56,395 nt of DNA from Cephaloticoccus sp. GTDB lineage: Bacteria > Verrucomicrobiota > Verrucomicrobiia > Opitutales > Opitutaceae. The notes beneath the pieces were generated by a model. That model was not told the DNA's origin, searched no databases, and worked only from the letters and a program-made list of their open reading frames with translations. A program made the position numbers and the translations under genes. This document shows positions 6,662 to 14,443 of this stretch, in pieces (position 1 is the stretch's first letter; each line of letters opens with the position of its first letter). The stretch is taken from positions 1 to 56,395 of the forward strand of contig JAURHD010000018.1 of assembly GCA_030833445.1 (NCBI GenBank), in the 5' to 3' direction.

Positions 6662-8779
6662 TCAGAACCGATAGGAAACCGTAATCCCGATCTGCCGCGG
6701 ATCCGCAATGTCTTCGTAGCGGGTCTCCACATAGTTCGGGTCCTCGTTACCGAAGAAGAACACGCGCTTGTCGTAGCGCTCATCGAAAAGGTTTTTTGCC
6801 CAGAGGGTCAGGGTCCAGCGTTCCCACGCATAACCGAGGCTTGCGTTGACGACTTGGAAGGCCCGGCGCGCTTCGTTCTGGTTGTTGGAATCGAACTGCC
6901 GGCCACGACCACTCAGATCAGTGCTGGCAAAGAACCCGCGGGCTGCGCCATAACGCGTGCCAATCGTATAACCGTAACGAGGCGTGTTCGCGAGTTCGCG
7001 GCCACCACCGGTATTGCCGTTACTCAGGGTGAATGGCTCCAGTTCCGAACGCATCAACCCCAGCGAACTTCGCAGCGACCATTTCGGGGTAAGCGCAAAC
7101 GCTGCCGAAGCTTCGAGTCCGTAAACGTGCGATGCCTCACCGTTGTCCGTGAAGAACCGGTAGCTGCCACCAAAGCCCGCCGAATCGCGCACCTGGGTAT
7201 CTTCCCGTTGCAGGTAGAAGCCCGTGACCTCGCCCGTGAGTCGGCGGTCGATCCAGTTGCCGCGCAAACCGGCTTCGAAATTCCAGAGCGTCTCCGTGTC
7301 GTAGGTCAACGGATCGGTCGCCGGGTTGATGCGCGCATCGATGTTGATGCCGCCGGCCTTGTAACCGCGCGTGAGGGAAACAAACGCGAGTTCATGCTCA
7401 CTCAGATCGTGCTCCAGCGTGAACTTGCCACCGATCAACGTGTCGTCGAACTGCGGGGTCAGCGTCCCGATGGGGTCGTAGGTGCCGGGGCCTTTGCGAA
7501 ACTTGCGACTGAGGCCGTCGCCTTCCATTTTAATCTGTTCGCCACGCAGGCCCACGATCAGCCGGGCGCTGGCGCCGAGATCGAAACCCACTTGCCCGAA
7601 CAAGGCGGTATTCTTCGCGTGATAGGTCGTCTTGAGACTGCGCAGCGTCCACGGGTCCTCGTTGGTGTAGCGCGAGACCTCATCGGTCGCGTTATAAAAT
7701 GCTCCCAGCGTCCAGCGCTTGAGTCCCGATCCGGTATCGCGTGACTTTTCAGAGTCCAAACGCAGCTCCTGATTCACGACCCACCGCGTGCGGTTCAAAT
7801 CACTGAAGCCCATGTAGGACGCCGCGGTCCAGTCGTCATCGTAGGCATAGCGGGAGCGACTGCGCGCACCACTTGTGACGGTGCTCAAGCGCAACTCATC
7901 CCAGCCGTTGAACGTGCCGCGCAGGCTGCCGGCCAGAGTGGCCTGTTCATCGCGCCCTGGTTGATCGCTGTAGGTTTTCTCGCCGTTGTTATCGAGGGCG
8001 TATTCGTCAAAGCCGTTGTCAAAATCAGCCGAAACCACCGCGACCTGCCATTGCCACAGCGCGTTGGGATTCCACGTCAACCGCAGTCTCGAAGTGAATT
8101 CGTCACGGTCATTCGTGGCGCTATTCACCATTTCATTGTGACGGAATCCGTCGCTATTGCTCTGCTGCAGGGCGAGCCGCACCATCAATTGCTCCGGGTT
8201 GGCCTTCACCAACGGGCCGCCGACGGCAAAACCCACACTGCGCAACGCATCATCCCCGACCGTGGCCTCGCTCTGACCAGTCCAGTAGGACGTCGGTGCA
8301 TTGGAGACCAACCGCACCACGCCGCCCGCCGCATTGGCACCAAAGGCTCCCGCCTGCGGCCCACGCAACACCTCGACCTGTTGCAGATCAAAAGTGGTTC
8401 CCACCGAACTGAGACCGGTGAGATCAAGATCGTCCAAAACAAACCGCACGGCGGAGTCCGGGGTCTCGCCTTCATATTGGGAGTTTTCACCAATTCCGCG
8501 GATTTGCAGATAACGCGGTCGCGAAGTCGCGCCAGTCCAAGTGAGATTGGGCAGTTGATCCACCAGATCGCCGAAATGCCGGATCTGACGCTCGCGCAGC
8601 GCCGCGTCGTCCACCACGGTCACGCTCGCCGCGATGCGGTCGAGCGGTGAGGCCCAGAGATCGGCGGTCACGCGCACTACCTCAAGCGTGACTGGATCGG
8701 GCACCGTGGTTTGCGCGCGGCCACACAAGGCGGTCGCACCGAGCGCAGTAAAGAGGAGGATTTTTGTAGGGAGTTGCAT
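6662..8779 (-). CDS. TonB-dependent outer-membrane receptor, predicted thiamine/thiamine-precursor transporter
   Basis: A 705-residue TonB-dependent receptor. The ATG at 8779 opens into a signal peptide (MQLPTKILLFTALGATALCGRAQ); the longer reading from TTG at 8800 adds seven residues. A TonB-box-like segment (TLEVVRVTA) follows, then the plug domain at about residues 40-160 with the typical LQQVEVLRGPQAGAFGANAAGG motif, and then a 22-strand barrel that ends in VSYRF. The gene is directly preceded by a well-formed TPP riboswitch on the same strand, with no other gene between. That supports import of thiamine, its phosphates or a pyrimidine/thiazole precursor across the outer membrane, with expression falling when TPP is plentiful. 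The receptor class is certain; the substrate rests on the riboswitch. Confidence 0.9.
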   Translation of the reverse strand: MQLPTKILLFTALGATALCGRAQTTVPDPVTLEVVRVTADLWASPLDRIAASVTVVDDAALRERQIRHFGDLVDQLPNLTWTGATSRPRYLQIRGIGENSQYEGETPDSAVRFVLDDLDLTGLSSVGTTFDLQQVEVLRGPQAGAFGANAAGGVVRLVSNAPTSYWTGQSEATVGDDALRSVGFAVGGPLVKANPEQLMVRLALQQSNSDGFRHNEMVNSATNDRDEFTSRLRLTWNPNALWQWQVAVVSADFDNGFDEYALDNNGEKTYSDQPGRDEQATLAGSLRGTFNGWDELRLSTVTSGARSRSRYAYDDDWTAASYMGFSDLNRTRWVVNQELRLDSEKSRDTGSGLKRWTLGAFYNATDEVSRYTNEDPWTLRSLKTTYHAKNTALFGQVGFDLGASARLIVGLRGEQIKMEGDGLSRKFRKGPGTYDPIGTLTPQFDDTLIGGKFTLEHDLSEHELAFVSLTRGYKAGGINIDARINPATDPLTYDTETLWNFEAGLRGNWIDRRLTGEVTGFYLQREDTQVRDSAGFGGSYRFFTDNGEASHVYGLEASAAFALTPKWSLRSSLGLMRSELEPFTLSNGNTGGGRELANTPRYGYTIGTRYGAARGFFASTDLSGRGRQFDSNNQNEARRAFQVVNASLGYAWERWTLTLWAKNLFDERYDKRVFFFGNEDPNYVETRYEDIADPRQIGITVSYRF

Positions 8780-8816
8780 TAGTTGAAATGCCCAACCCAA
8801 ACGAACTCCCGAGTCA

Positions 8817-8853
8817 GGGGCGCCGGGCGCCCCAAGGCGCGCTATGCGGCGCC
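8817..8853 (-). promoter_or_regulatory. GC-rich hairpins between the TPP aptamer and the receptor start (putative expression platform)
   Basis: Two stable stems lie between aptamer and coding region: GGCGC/GCGCC at 8836-8853 and GGGGCGC/GCGCCCC with a three-base loop at 8817-8833. Neither is followed by a U-tract, so control at the level of translation, or a terminator needing other factors, is more likely than classical intrinsic termination. Confidence 0.45.
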
Positions 8854-8860
8854 TGCTGTT

Positions 8861-8948
8861 TCCTTCGTCGGCATGATCCGTTCAGGTTCGAAGGGTCCGG
8901 CGGCCGAGTCGTGCCACCATCTCAGTCCTCCGCGGAGGACACCCCTAC
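8861..8948 (-). promoter_or_regulatory. TPP (thiamine pyrophosphate) riboswitch aptamer
   Basis: On the minus strand the conserved THI-element blocks appear in order: GGGGTG at the 5' side of the junction, a self-complementary TCCTCC-GCGGAGGA stem, CTGAGATGG, then GGACCCTTCGAACCTGAACGG and ATCATGCCGACGAAGGA. The CTGAGA and GAACCTGA blocks bind the pyrimidine and the pyrophosphate in known TPP riboswitches, and the last block closes the P1 side. The element lies 82 bases upstream of the receptor ATG at 8779 and downstream of the gamma-glutamyltransferase stop, so it controls only the receptor. Confidence 0.93.
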
Positions 8949-9011
8949 AGGCAAGAGGCACACAATTCCGATCTGCCGGACGTGCAACAAAAACTTCTGT
9001 CCTAAACGCAA

Positions 9012-10715
9012 TCAGTAGCCCACGGCCGCATTGGTGCGGCGGGGGTCGGCGTATCCGGTATAGCTGCCGTCGGTGTTGAGCTCGATGACATTGATCCCGC
9101 CGAAATGACGTCCGGTGCCCGCGGCTTCCGGCAGCTCCACTTGCCAACCAAGGGCCTTCAAATCTGTCACCACCGTATCGGGCAAGGTCCGCTCCGCTTC
9201 AATTGTCGCTTCACCGTTCCAACCTTGGCCACCGGTCAAATGAATGCGGGTATCGCCAATGGCATCAGCCATGGGTCGGTGCAGCACCAACCGATCAATC
9301 AACGCTTGGAAAATGGCGGTGGGAATGCGCGATGCACCGGGGATACCAATTGCAAAGAGCGGCCGGTCACCTTGAAACACCAGCGTCGGTGAAATGGTGG
9401 AGCGGGGTCGTTTGCCCGGCGCAATCGCGTTGACACTCTTCGGGTCAAAATAGGCGAAGTTGCTCATCGTGTTGTTGAGCACGATGCCGGTGCCGGGTGC
9501 AGCCACCCCAGCGCCAAAGTGCAGACTCAACGATTGGGTCGCGCACACGATGTTACCGTGAGCATCCGCCACCGCGAAATGGGTGGTCGCGGCCATGGCA
9601 TCGTCCGTAAACGAATCATCAAACCACATGGCCACTTCCTGTTCGGGCTCGGTCGGGGCATTGCTGCGCACCTTTTCCCGCAGATCGCTGATCGAGTCGG
9701 GGGCGATCATTTTTTCAAAATTGAACCGCGCCTGCTCCACATCAGCGATGCCGCTTTGCACCAACGGTATAACCTGCCGCCATACGCGGCCAATCTGATC
9801 AAGGTTGGTCGACGTGCGTAAAGGACCGCCGGCAAAATCTTCCTCTTCGAGCACCTTGAGCATGGTCAGAATCAACGCCGGGCCGCTCGCCGGTGGCGGG
9901 GCAGCGACGACGTGATAGTCGTGGAAGTCCACGGCGATTGGTTCGGTCAACCGTGCTTCATATGCGGCGAGATCCGCGAGGGTCAGCACACCGCCGCCTG
10001 CAATGGAAGCCTTGACCAAGGCTTCCGCCACCGGACCGCGGTAAAAGCCATCCCGGCCATGCTCAGCCACCAATTCGAGGGAATGCGCCAGATCGGGATT
10101 CGCCAGCTTGGTGCCGATTTTCGGCAACTGACCGCCAGGCAAGTAGAGCCGCGCAATTTCTGCATCGCCCCGACGCAGTTTCTTTTCCTGTTCGGCAAAG
10201 AACAAATAAGTCTTGGGCAAAATCTCAAAACCATCGCGAGCCAAGACAACGGCCGGGGCCACGTCATCCGCCCACGGCCGGCTGCCCCAAGTCTGATGCG
10301 CCAACCAGAGTCCCGCCGCCAAACCTGGCACGCAGACCGCACCATATCCATAACTGTGATCTCCCTTGGGACGCAGTTGGTAAGCCTCCACATCCAGTGC
10401 CCCCGCCGCGTCCATCGCATCGATGACGTAGGTGCGCCCGGAAGCGGCCTCGTAGTAAAGCAACATCAGCTTGCCGCCGAGTCCGGAGCCGTAGGGCTCG
10501 GCCACATTCAACGCCAGTGAAACGGAGATGGCCGCATCAATGGCATTCCCTCCGGCTTGCAAAGTCTGCAAACCCGCCGCCGCCGCTTGGGGATGTCCGG
10601 CCACGACCATCCCATGCCGGCCAATTACCGGCGAAACTTCCACCGGCACGGCACCATGCAAGATGGCGACGGCCAGAGAACCAAAAGCTAGAAACCAGCG
10701 GATTGAGTGCATCAT
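9012..10715 (-). CDS. ggt: Gamma-glutamyltransferase (glutathione hydrolase)
   Basis: A periplasmic N-terminal-nucleophile hydrolase of 567 residues that cleaves gamma-glutamyl bonds such as that of glutathione. It has a signal peptide (MMHSIRWFLAFGSLAVAILHG), the GGT start motif VVAGHPQAAAAG with GGNAIDAA at about residues 38-62, and the autocleavage site TTHFAVAD with catalytic Thr at residue 377. The small subunit after this Thr keeps the glycine-rich GIPGASRIPTAIFQ loop. In most GGTs the text before the glycine loop reads SSMSPTIV; here it is STISPTLV, a conservative change. The gene lies directly behind the second receptor gene on the same strand, separated by a terminator hairpin that ends only a few bases before its ATG, so it depends on read-through or a hidden promoter. 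Confidence 0.95.
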   Translation of the reverse strand: MMHSIRWFLAFGSLAVAILHGAVPVEVSPVIGRHGMVVAGHPQAAAAGLQTLQAGGNAIDAAISVSLALNVAEPYGSGLGGKLMLLYYEAASGRTYVIDAMDAAGALDVEAYQLRPKGDHSYGYGAVCVPGLAAGLWLAHQTWGSRPWADDVAPAVVLARDGFEILPKTYLFFAEQEKKLRRGDAEIARLYLPGGQLPKIGTKLANPDLAHSLELVAEHGRDGFYRGPVAEALVKASIAGGGVLTLADLAAYEARLTEPIAVDFHDYHVVAAPPPASGPALILTMLKVLEEEDFAGGPLRTSTNLDQIGRVWRQVIPLVQSGIADVEQARFNFEKMIAPDSISDLREKVRSNAPTEPEQEVAMWFDDSFTDDAMAATTHFAVADAHGNIVCATQSLSLHFGAGVAAPGTGIVLNNTMSNFAYFDPKSVNAIAPGKRPRSTISPTLVFQGDRPLFAIGIPGASRIPTAIFQALIDRLVLHRPMADAIGDTRIHLTGGQGWNGEATIEAERTLPDTVVTDLKALGWQVELPEAAGTGRHFGGINVIELNTDGSYTGYADPRRTNAAVGY

Positions 10716-10747
10716 GACAAAACAGGCGGATCCGTTAAGATCCGCCT
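10716..10747 (-). terminator. Terminator of the large TonB-dependent receptor gene
   Basis: AGGCGGATC / GATCCGCCT is a perfect 9-bp stem with a 6-base loop; on the minus strand it runs into GTTTTGTC and immediately into the ATG of gamma-glutamyltransferase. The U-tract is short, so leaky termination is likely. Confidence 0.8.
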
Positions 10748-10773
10748 GGGTTTCAATTGTTCACCGGGATAGG

Positions 10774-13542
10774 TTAGAACTTAAACGAAGCCTCGACGTA
10801 AGTCATCCGGCCACGGGGATCGGAGTAATCCGAATTGTAACCGCTGGAGCTCGCGGGGTAGAACGGAGGATTCTCGTCGAACACATTGTTCATACCCACT
10901 CGCAGACGCAGGCCCTTGAGGGAACCTTCGCTGAAGGCATAGCCAACACTGGCGTTGGTGACCCAGTATGCCTCCACGGCGCGACGCTGACCGGCGGCCG
11001 AGTAGGTGGTGGAGGCCAAATAATCATCGGTGACGCGCTCGGAAACCGAGGCGGACCAACCCTTCAGACTCCAGGTGAGGGTGGACGTGCCCTTGTAACG
11101 GGGATTGCCGTTGGAGCGGATGAGCTGGGCCACATTGCCCCGTTCATCGACCGTGATTAGCTTGTCGGTGTAGCTGATATCGGCCTTCAGGCCGAAGCGG
11201 CCAACGGGAGTCTGTGGGCTGCGATAATCGAACCCAACATCAAAGCCTTTGATCTCACGCAGGGAGCGGTTTTGGTAAGTGCTGATGACTTCCACTAACA
11301 CACCGGGGATACCGGCATTGATGTCGTCCTGCGTGCGGGCGGCGCGGATGACCAACGGATTGTTACCACCGTTACTGGTCCAGAGATCGGCATCGATTTC
11401 CAGTTCATTCTGAGCCGAGGTATTGTCGATTTGGTTGAACTGCCGAATGTGGAAGTAATCGCCAAAGAGCGTGAGACCCTTGACGCCGGGCACTTCAATC
11501 ACGACGCCGATATTGCGTGACTCGGATTCCTCGGGTTTGAGCAATGAGTTACCACCCGTAACAACCCGCTTGGTGATGTTGGTGGCGGAGTCAGGCTGGC
11601 CCGGGCGGGCCGGATCAACAAATCCTTCCGTGCGACGGCCGATGGCGGGTGTAAACAGTTCCACGATGCTGGGAGCACGGAAGCCTTCGTTGTAGGAAGT
11701 GCGCACCATGAACCAGTCAATCGGCCGGTAATCGAGGCCCACGCCTGGTTTGAGCGCATCAAATTCCTTGTAGTTTTCATAACGAACCGCCGCGCGAAAA
11801 TTGAGACTTTCCAGACCGGGCATGCGGTTCTTCTCGCTGACCAACGGCACCACGACTTCGAGGAAGGTCGCGTAAAGATCGCGGGAAGCATCGACGTCCA
11901 TCTGTTCGGACTGGGCGATGACATCATCGGCCAATCCGTAAGGGTCATTGCGCTGCTTCATGGAGTCCTGGCGGTATTCAGCACCCAGTCCGAGCGAGAT
12001 GGCCCCGCCGCTGAGTTCGTAGATTTCACCGGAAGCCTTGCCGTCGAATGACGTCATGCTGCCGACACCGTCGTCCCAGATGGAGATCACAAAGGGCTCA
12101 ACCTGGGCCGCCGTGTTGGAGCCGGGAGCACCGAAGGGATTGAACGCATTGGGAGTATTGAGCGCGAGCTGCTGCAGGAATTTGCTCTGCGAAATGTGAC
12201 CGCCGTTAACCTGATAGGCGTGGCCGCGCATATGGAGCGCAGCGGCTTCCCAAGTCCAACTGTCAAACGGCAGCTCGCCACGCAGACCGGCCAGCAAGCG
12301 AATGCTGTCTGAGTCGGTTTCGTAAGTGCGCAAACCGGCATCCAACACGCGGTAGTTGCGGATGAGCACATCGCGTGGGGTCGCCACTCCGGAGTTAACG
12401 CCCACGGGACTGTAGTAATTGGTCTTAGGAATGATGACGCCGTCCGTGCCGGAGGAAACCGGTATGGAATCCGTGTAACCGGCGGAGTTGGACTCGTAGT
12501 AGGAGAGTTCGCCAAAGAATTCCAAGGTGTCACTCAGCTCATGCTTCAGCGTGGCGAAGAGATTGTAACGCGTCGTATCGGGAATGAGCGTGGTGTTGGG
12601 CTGGAAGTTATAAGTCGCGGTCGGGCCGGCACCGGTGGCTCGCACGCCCGTGCCGGGAATGTAGTGGAACTGACCGTTGGACGCGGTCACACCGGGGACA
12701 GAAACACTCGAGCCCGTATCGGTCACCGCCGTGAAGCGGCCATAAGGACCGGAGCTGCTGAGGCGGTTGTAGGCCCTCACCGTATCCCAAGGCGCCCCAA
12801 CGTAAGGCCGCTTGTCGGCGTCAGCCGCATATGCGCGATCCTTGGCGGTGACGCCTTCGCGATCATAGAAACCGAAGAACACGCCGAGATTGGACTTGCC
12901 CTCATTGAAGGTGACGCCCGTCGAAGCGGAAAAATCGAGTTCGCGTATGGCGGTGTTGTCCCAGGCGTAGCGCAGGCTGGTGTCGTATCCGCTGAAATCG
13001 TCCTTGAGGATCCAGTTGACGACCCCGCCGATGGCGTCGGAGCCATAAACGGCGGAGGCACCGTCACGCAACACTTCCACGCGTTTGACGGCGGTGCGAG
13101 GGATTGAGTTGACGTTGACGAACTGCACCGGCGGCGTGCCGGGCGTCACACCATAGGCAGCCATGCGGCGGCCATTGAGCAGGACGAGTGTGCGCCCAGC
13201 CCCGAGGTTGCGCAAATTGATCGTGGCAACGTCACCGCGAGCCCCGTTCGGGCCGGTCTCGGAATCGTTGATCGAAAGGTTGCTCGAAAACGGCAGCGCC
13301 TCGATGAATTCGGCAATCGTGCCATAACCGGCGGCGGTAAAGTCCTCGGCGGTCACCACCGTGACGGGCATGACTTTTTCCGTATCAATACCTTTGATAT
13401 TCGAACCGGTAACCGTAAAGGCTTCGAGACGGACAGTCTCGTCAACCGCGGATGTATCTTGGGCCAGCAGCCCCAACGGGGCGAACAGGGCCAAAACGGG
13501 AGTCAGGCGCAAAATCGCGCTGAGGGTGGATTTCATATTCAT
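10774..13542 (-). CDS. TonB-dependent outer-membrane receptor, large, substrate unknown
   Basis: A 922-residue TonB-dependent receptor counted from the ATG at 13542 (MNMKSTLSAILRL), which leads straight into a signal peptide ending GLLAQ; the open frame reaches 13758 but that extension is not signal-like. After a TonB-box region (RLEAFTVTGSNI) comes the plug domain with TLVLLNGRRM and RVEVLRDGASAVYGSDAIGG, the hallmarks of the Caulobacter/Xanthomonas-type receptor group. The barrel ends in VEASFKF. There is no riboswitch or sigma/anti-sigma pair beside it. The gene after it on the same strand encodes gamma-glutamyltransferase, so import of gamma-glutamyl peptides or their products is conceivable, but that is a guess from position only. 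It faces the broken response-regulator gene across a 238-base divergent gap. Confidence 0.92.
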   Translation of the reverse strand: MNMKSTLSAILRLTPVLALFAPLGLLAQDTSAVDETVRLEAFTVTGSNIKGIDTEKVMPVTVVTAEDFTAAGYGTIAEFIEALPFSSNLSINDSETGPNGARGDVATINLRNLGAGRTLVLLNGRRMAAYGVTPGTPPVQFVNVNSIPRTAVKRVEVLRDGASAVYGSDAIGGVVNWILKDDFSGYDTSLRYAWDNTAIRELDFSASTGVTFNEGKSNLGVFFGFYDREGVTAKDRAYAADADKRPYVGAPWDTVRAYNRLSSSGPYGRFTAVTDTGSSVSVPGVTASNGQFHYIPGTGVRATGAGPTATYNFQPNTTLIPDTTRYNLFATLKHELSDTLEFFGELSYYESNSAGYTDSIPVSSGTDGVIIPKTNYYSPVGVNSGVATPRDVLIRNYRVLDAGLRTYETDSDSIRLLAGLRGELPFDSWTWEAAALHMRGHAYQVNGGHISQSKFLQQLALNTPNAFNPFGAPGSNTAAQVEPFVISIWDDGVGSMTSFDGKASGEIYELSGGAISLGLGAEYRQDSMKQRNDPYGLADDVIAQSEQMDVDASRDLYATFLEVVVPLVSEKNRMPGLESLNFRAAVRYENYKEFDALKPGVGLDYRPIDWFMVRTSYNEGFRAPSIVELFTPAIGRRTEGFVDPARPGQPDSATNITKRVVTGGNSLLKPEESESRNIGVVIEVPGVKGLTLFGDYFHIRQFNQIDNTSAQNELEIDADLWTSNGGNNPLVIRAARTQDDINAGIPGVLVEVISTYQNRSLREIKGFDVGFDYRSPQTPVGRFGLKADISYTDKLITVDERGNVAQLIRSNGNPRYKGTSTLTWSLKGWSASVSERVTDDYLASTTYSAAGQRRAVEAYWVTNASVGYAFSEGSLKGLRLRVGMNNVFDENPPFYPASSSGYNSDYSDPRGRMTYVEASFKF

Positions 13543-13780
13543 GCTTGGAGGTGTAGTCAGGTGCACAGCGTCTTTGAAGAGACCGCGACGGAGGATTTCC
13601 AAGGGAAAACTCGCCGACCGTCCCTTTTTAAGACGAAACAAAAACGCTGATGCAACGAATTCAGAGTAGTGGAAAACCTGGAATTTGACTATGGTGACGA
13701 GTGCACCCCCTGATGGCGTAATTCTACTTAATCCAGTCCAACCTTGCCGCCACCGCAAACATCGGTGTTTTTAGGGATAC

Positions 13781-14443
13781 ATGTCCGGCGGTTCATCAGC
13801 ACCTTTCAGCAAACTGCACTTTGTCCTCGTGGACGACACCGCCAGTTTCCGGGAGCTGCTCAAGGGCTCGCTGCAAAAGCGCTTCCAGCCCAAAACGTTG
13901 TTGGATTTTGCCGACGGCCGGGATGCCTTGGCCGCCTGTCTCGCCCATCCGCCGGATTTGCTGATCGCCGATCTCTAGCTGCGCGATATTGATGGCCGGG
14001 ACATCGTTAATGAGCTCAGACGCCGCGATCTCAATACGAGGGTCATCATGCTCACCGCCCATCCCGAAGCCCAGTTGCCGGCCGAGCTGCTCTCCATGGG
14101 TGTCGCCGGCTTCGTGGATAAAAATTCTCCTCTCGAACAGATCGACCGGGCCGTGCAATGCGTGCTCGACGGGGGGATGTTCTTCTCCGCCACGGTGCCG
14201 CCGCCGGTGCCAAAACTTACGGCTGAACCCACCCTGCCCCGCTTGGGAGCCGAGGCGCTGTCGGAGCGCGAACGCGAAGTCGCCCGGCTCGTAGCGCGCG
14301 GACTGCTCTCCAAGGAAATCGCGGCGCAACTGGATCTCAGCACCCGCACGGTGGAAAAACATCGCGCCCGCATTCTCGCCCGGCTGGGGCTGCATGATAC
14401 GCCCACCCTGGTGCGCTGGTGCATGCGCAACGGTCTGGGTTGA
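13781..14443 (+). pseudogene. LuxR/NarL-type response regulator split by an in-frame amber codon
   Basis: One continuous frame encodes a 220-residue two-domain response regulator except for a single TAG at 13976-13978. Before it lies the first half of the receiver: acidic pair at residues 18-19, phosphoacceptor Asp64 in LLIADL, then the stop at codon 66. After it the same frame reads LRDIDGRDIVNELRRRD, the rest of the receiver (IMLTAHPEA, then FVDKNSP with the conserved Lys), a linker and a LuxR helix-turn-helix (LSEREREVARLVARGLLSKEIAAQL). A CAG to TAG change (Gln) is the simplest cause. Without suppression the cell would make a 65-residue stub, and possibly a 131-residue DNA-binding half from the ATG at 14048. 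Its stop abuts the stop of the convergent histidine kinase gene (TGATCA). Confidence 0.85.

Noticed and set aside
6659-7744. A 361-codon plus-strand frame across the thiamine-type receptor gene
   Set aside because: Antisense to a clear TonB-dependent receptor; no family signature.
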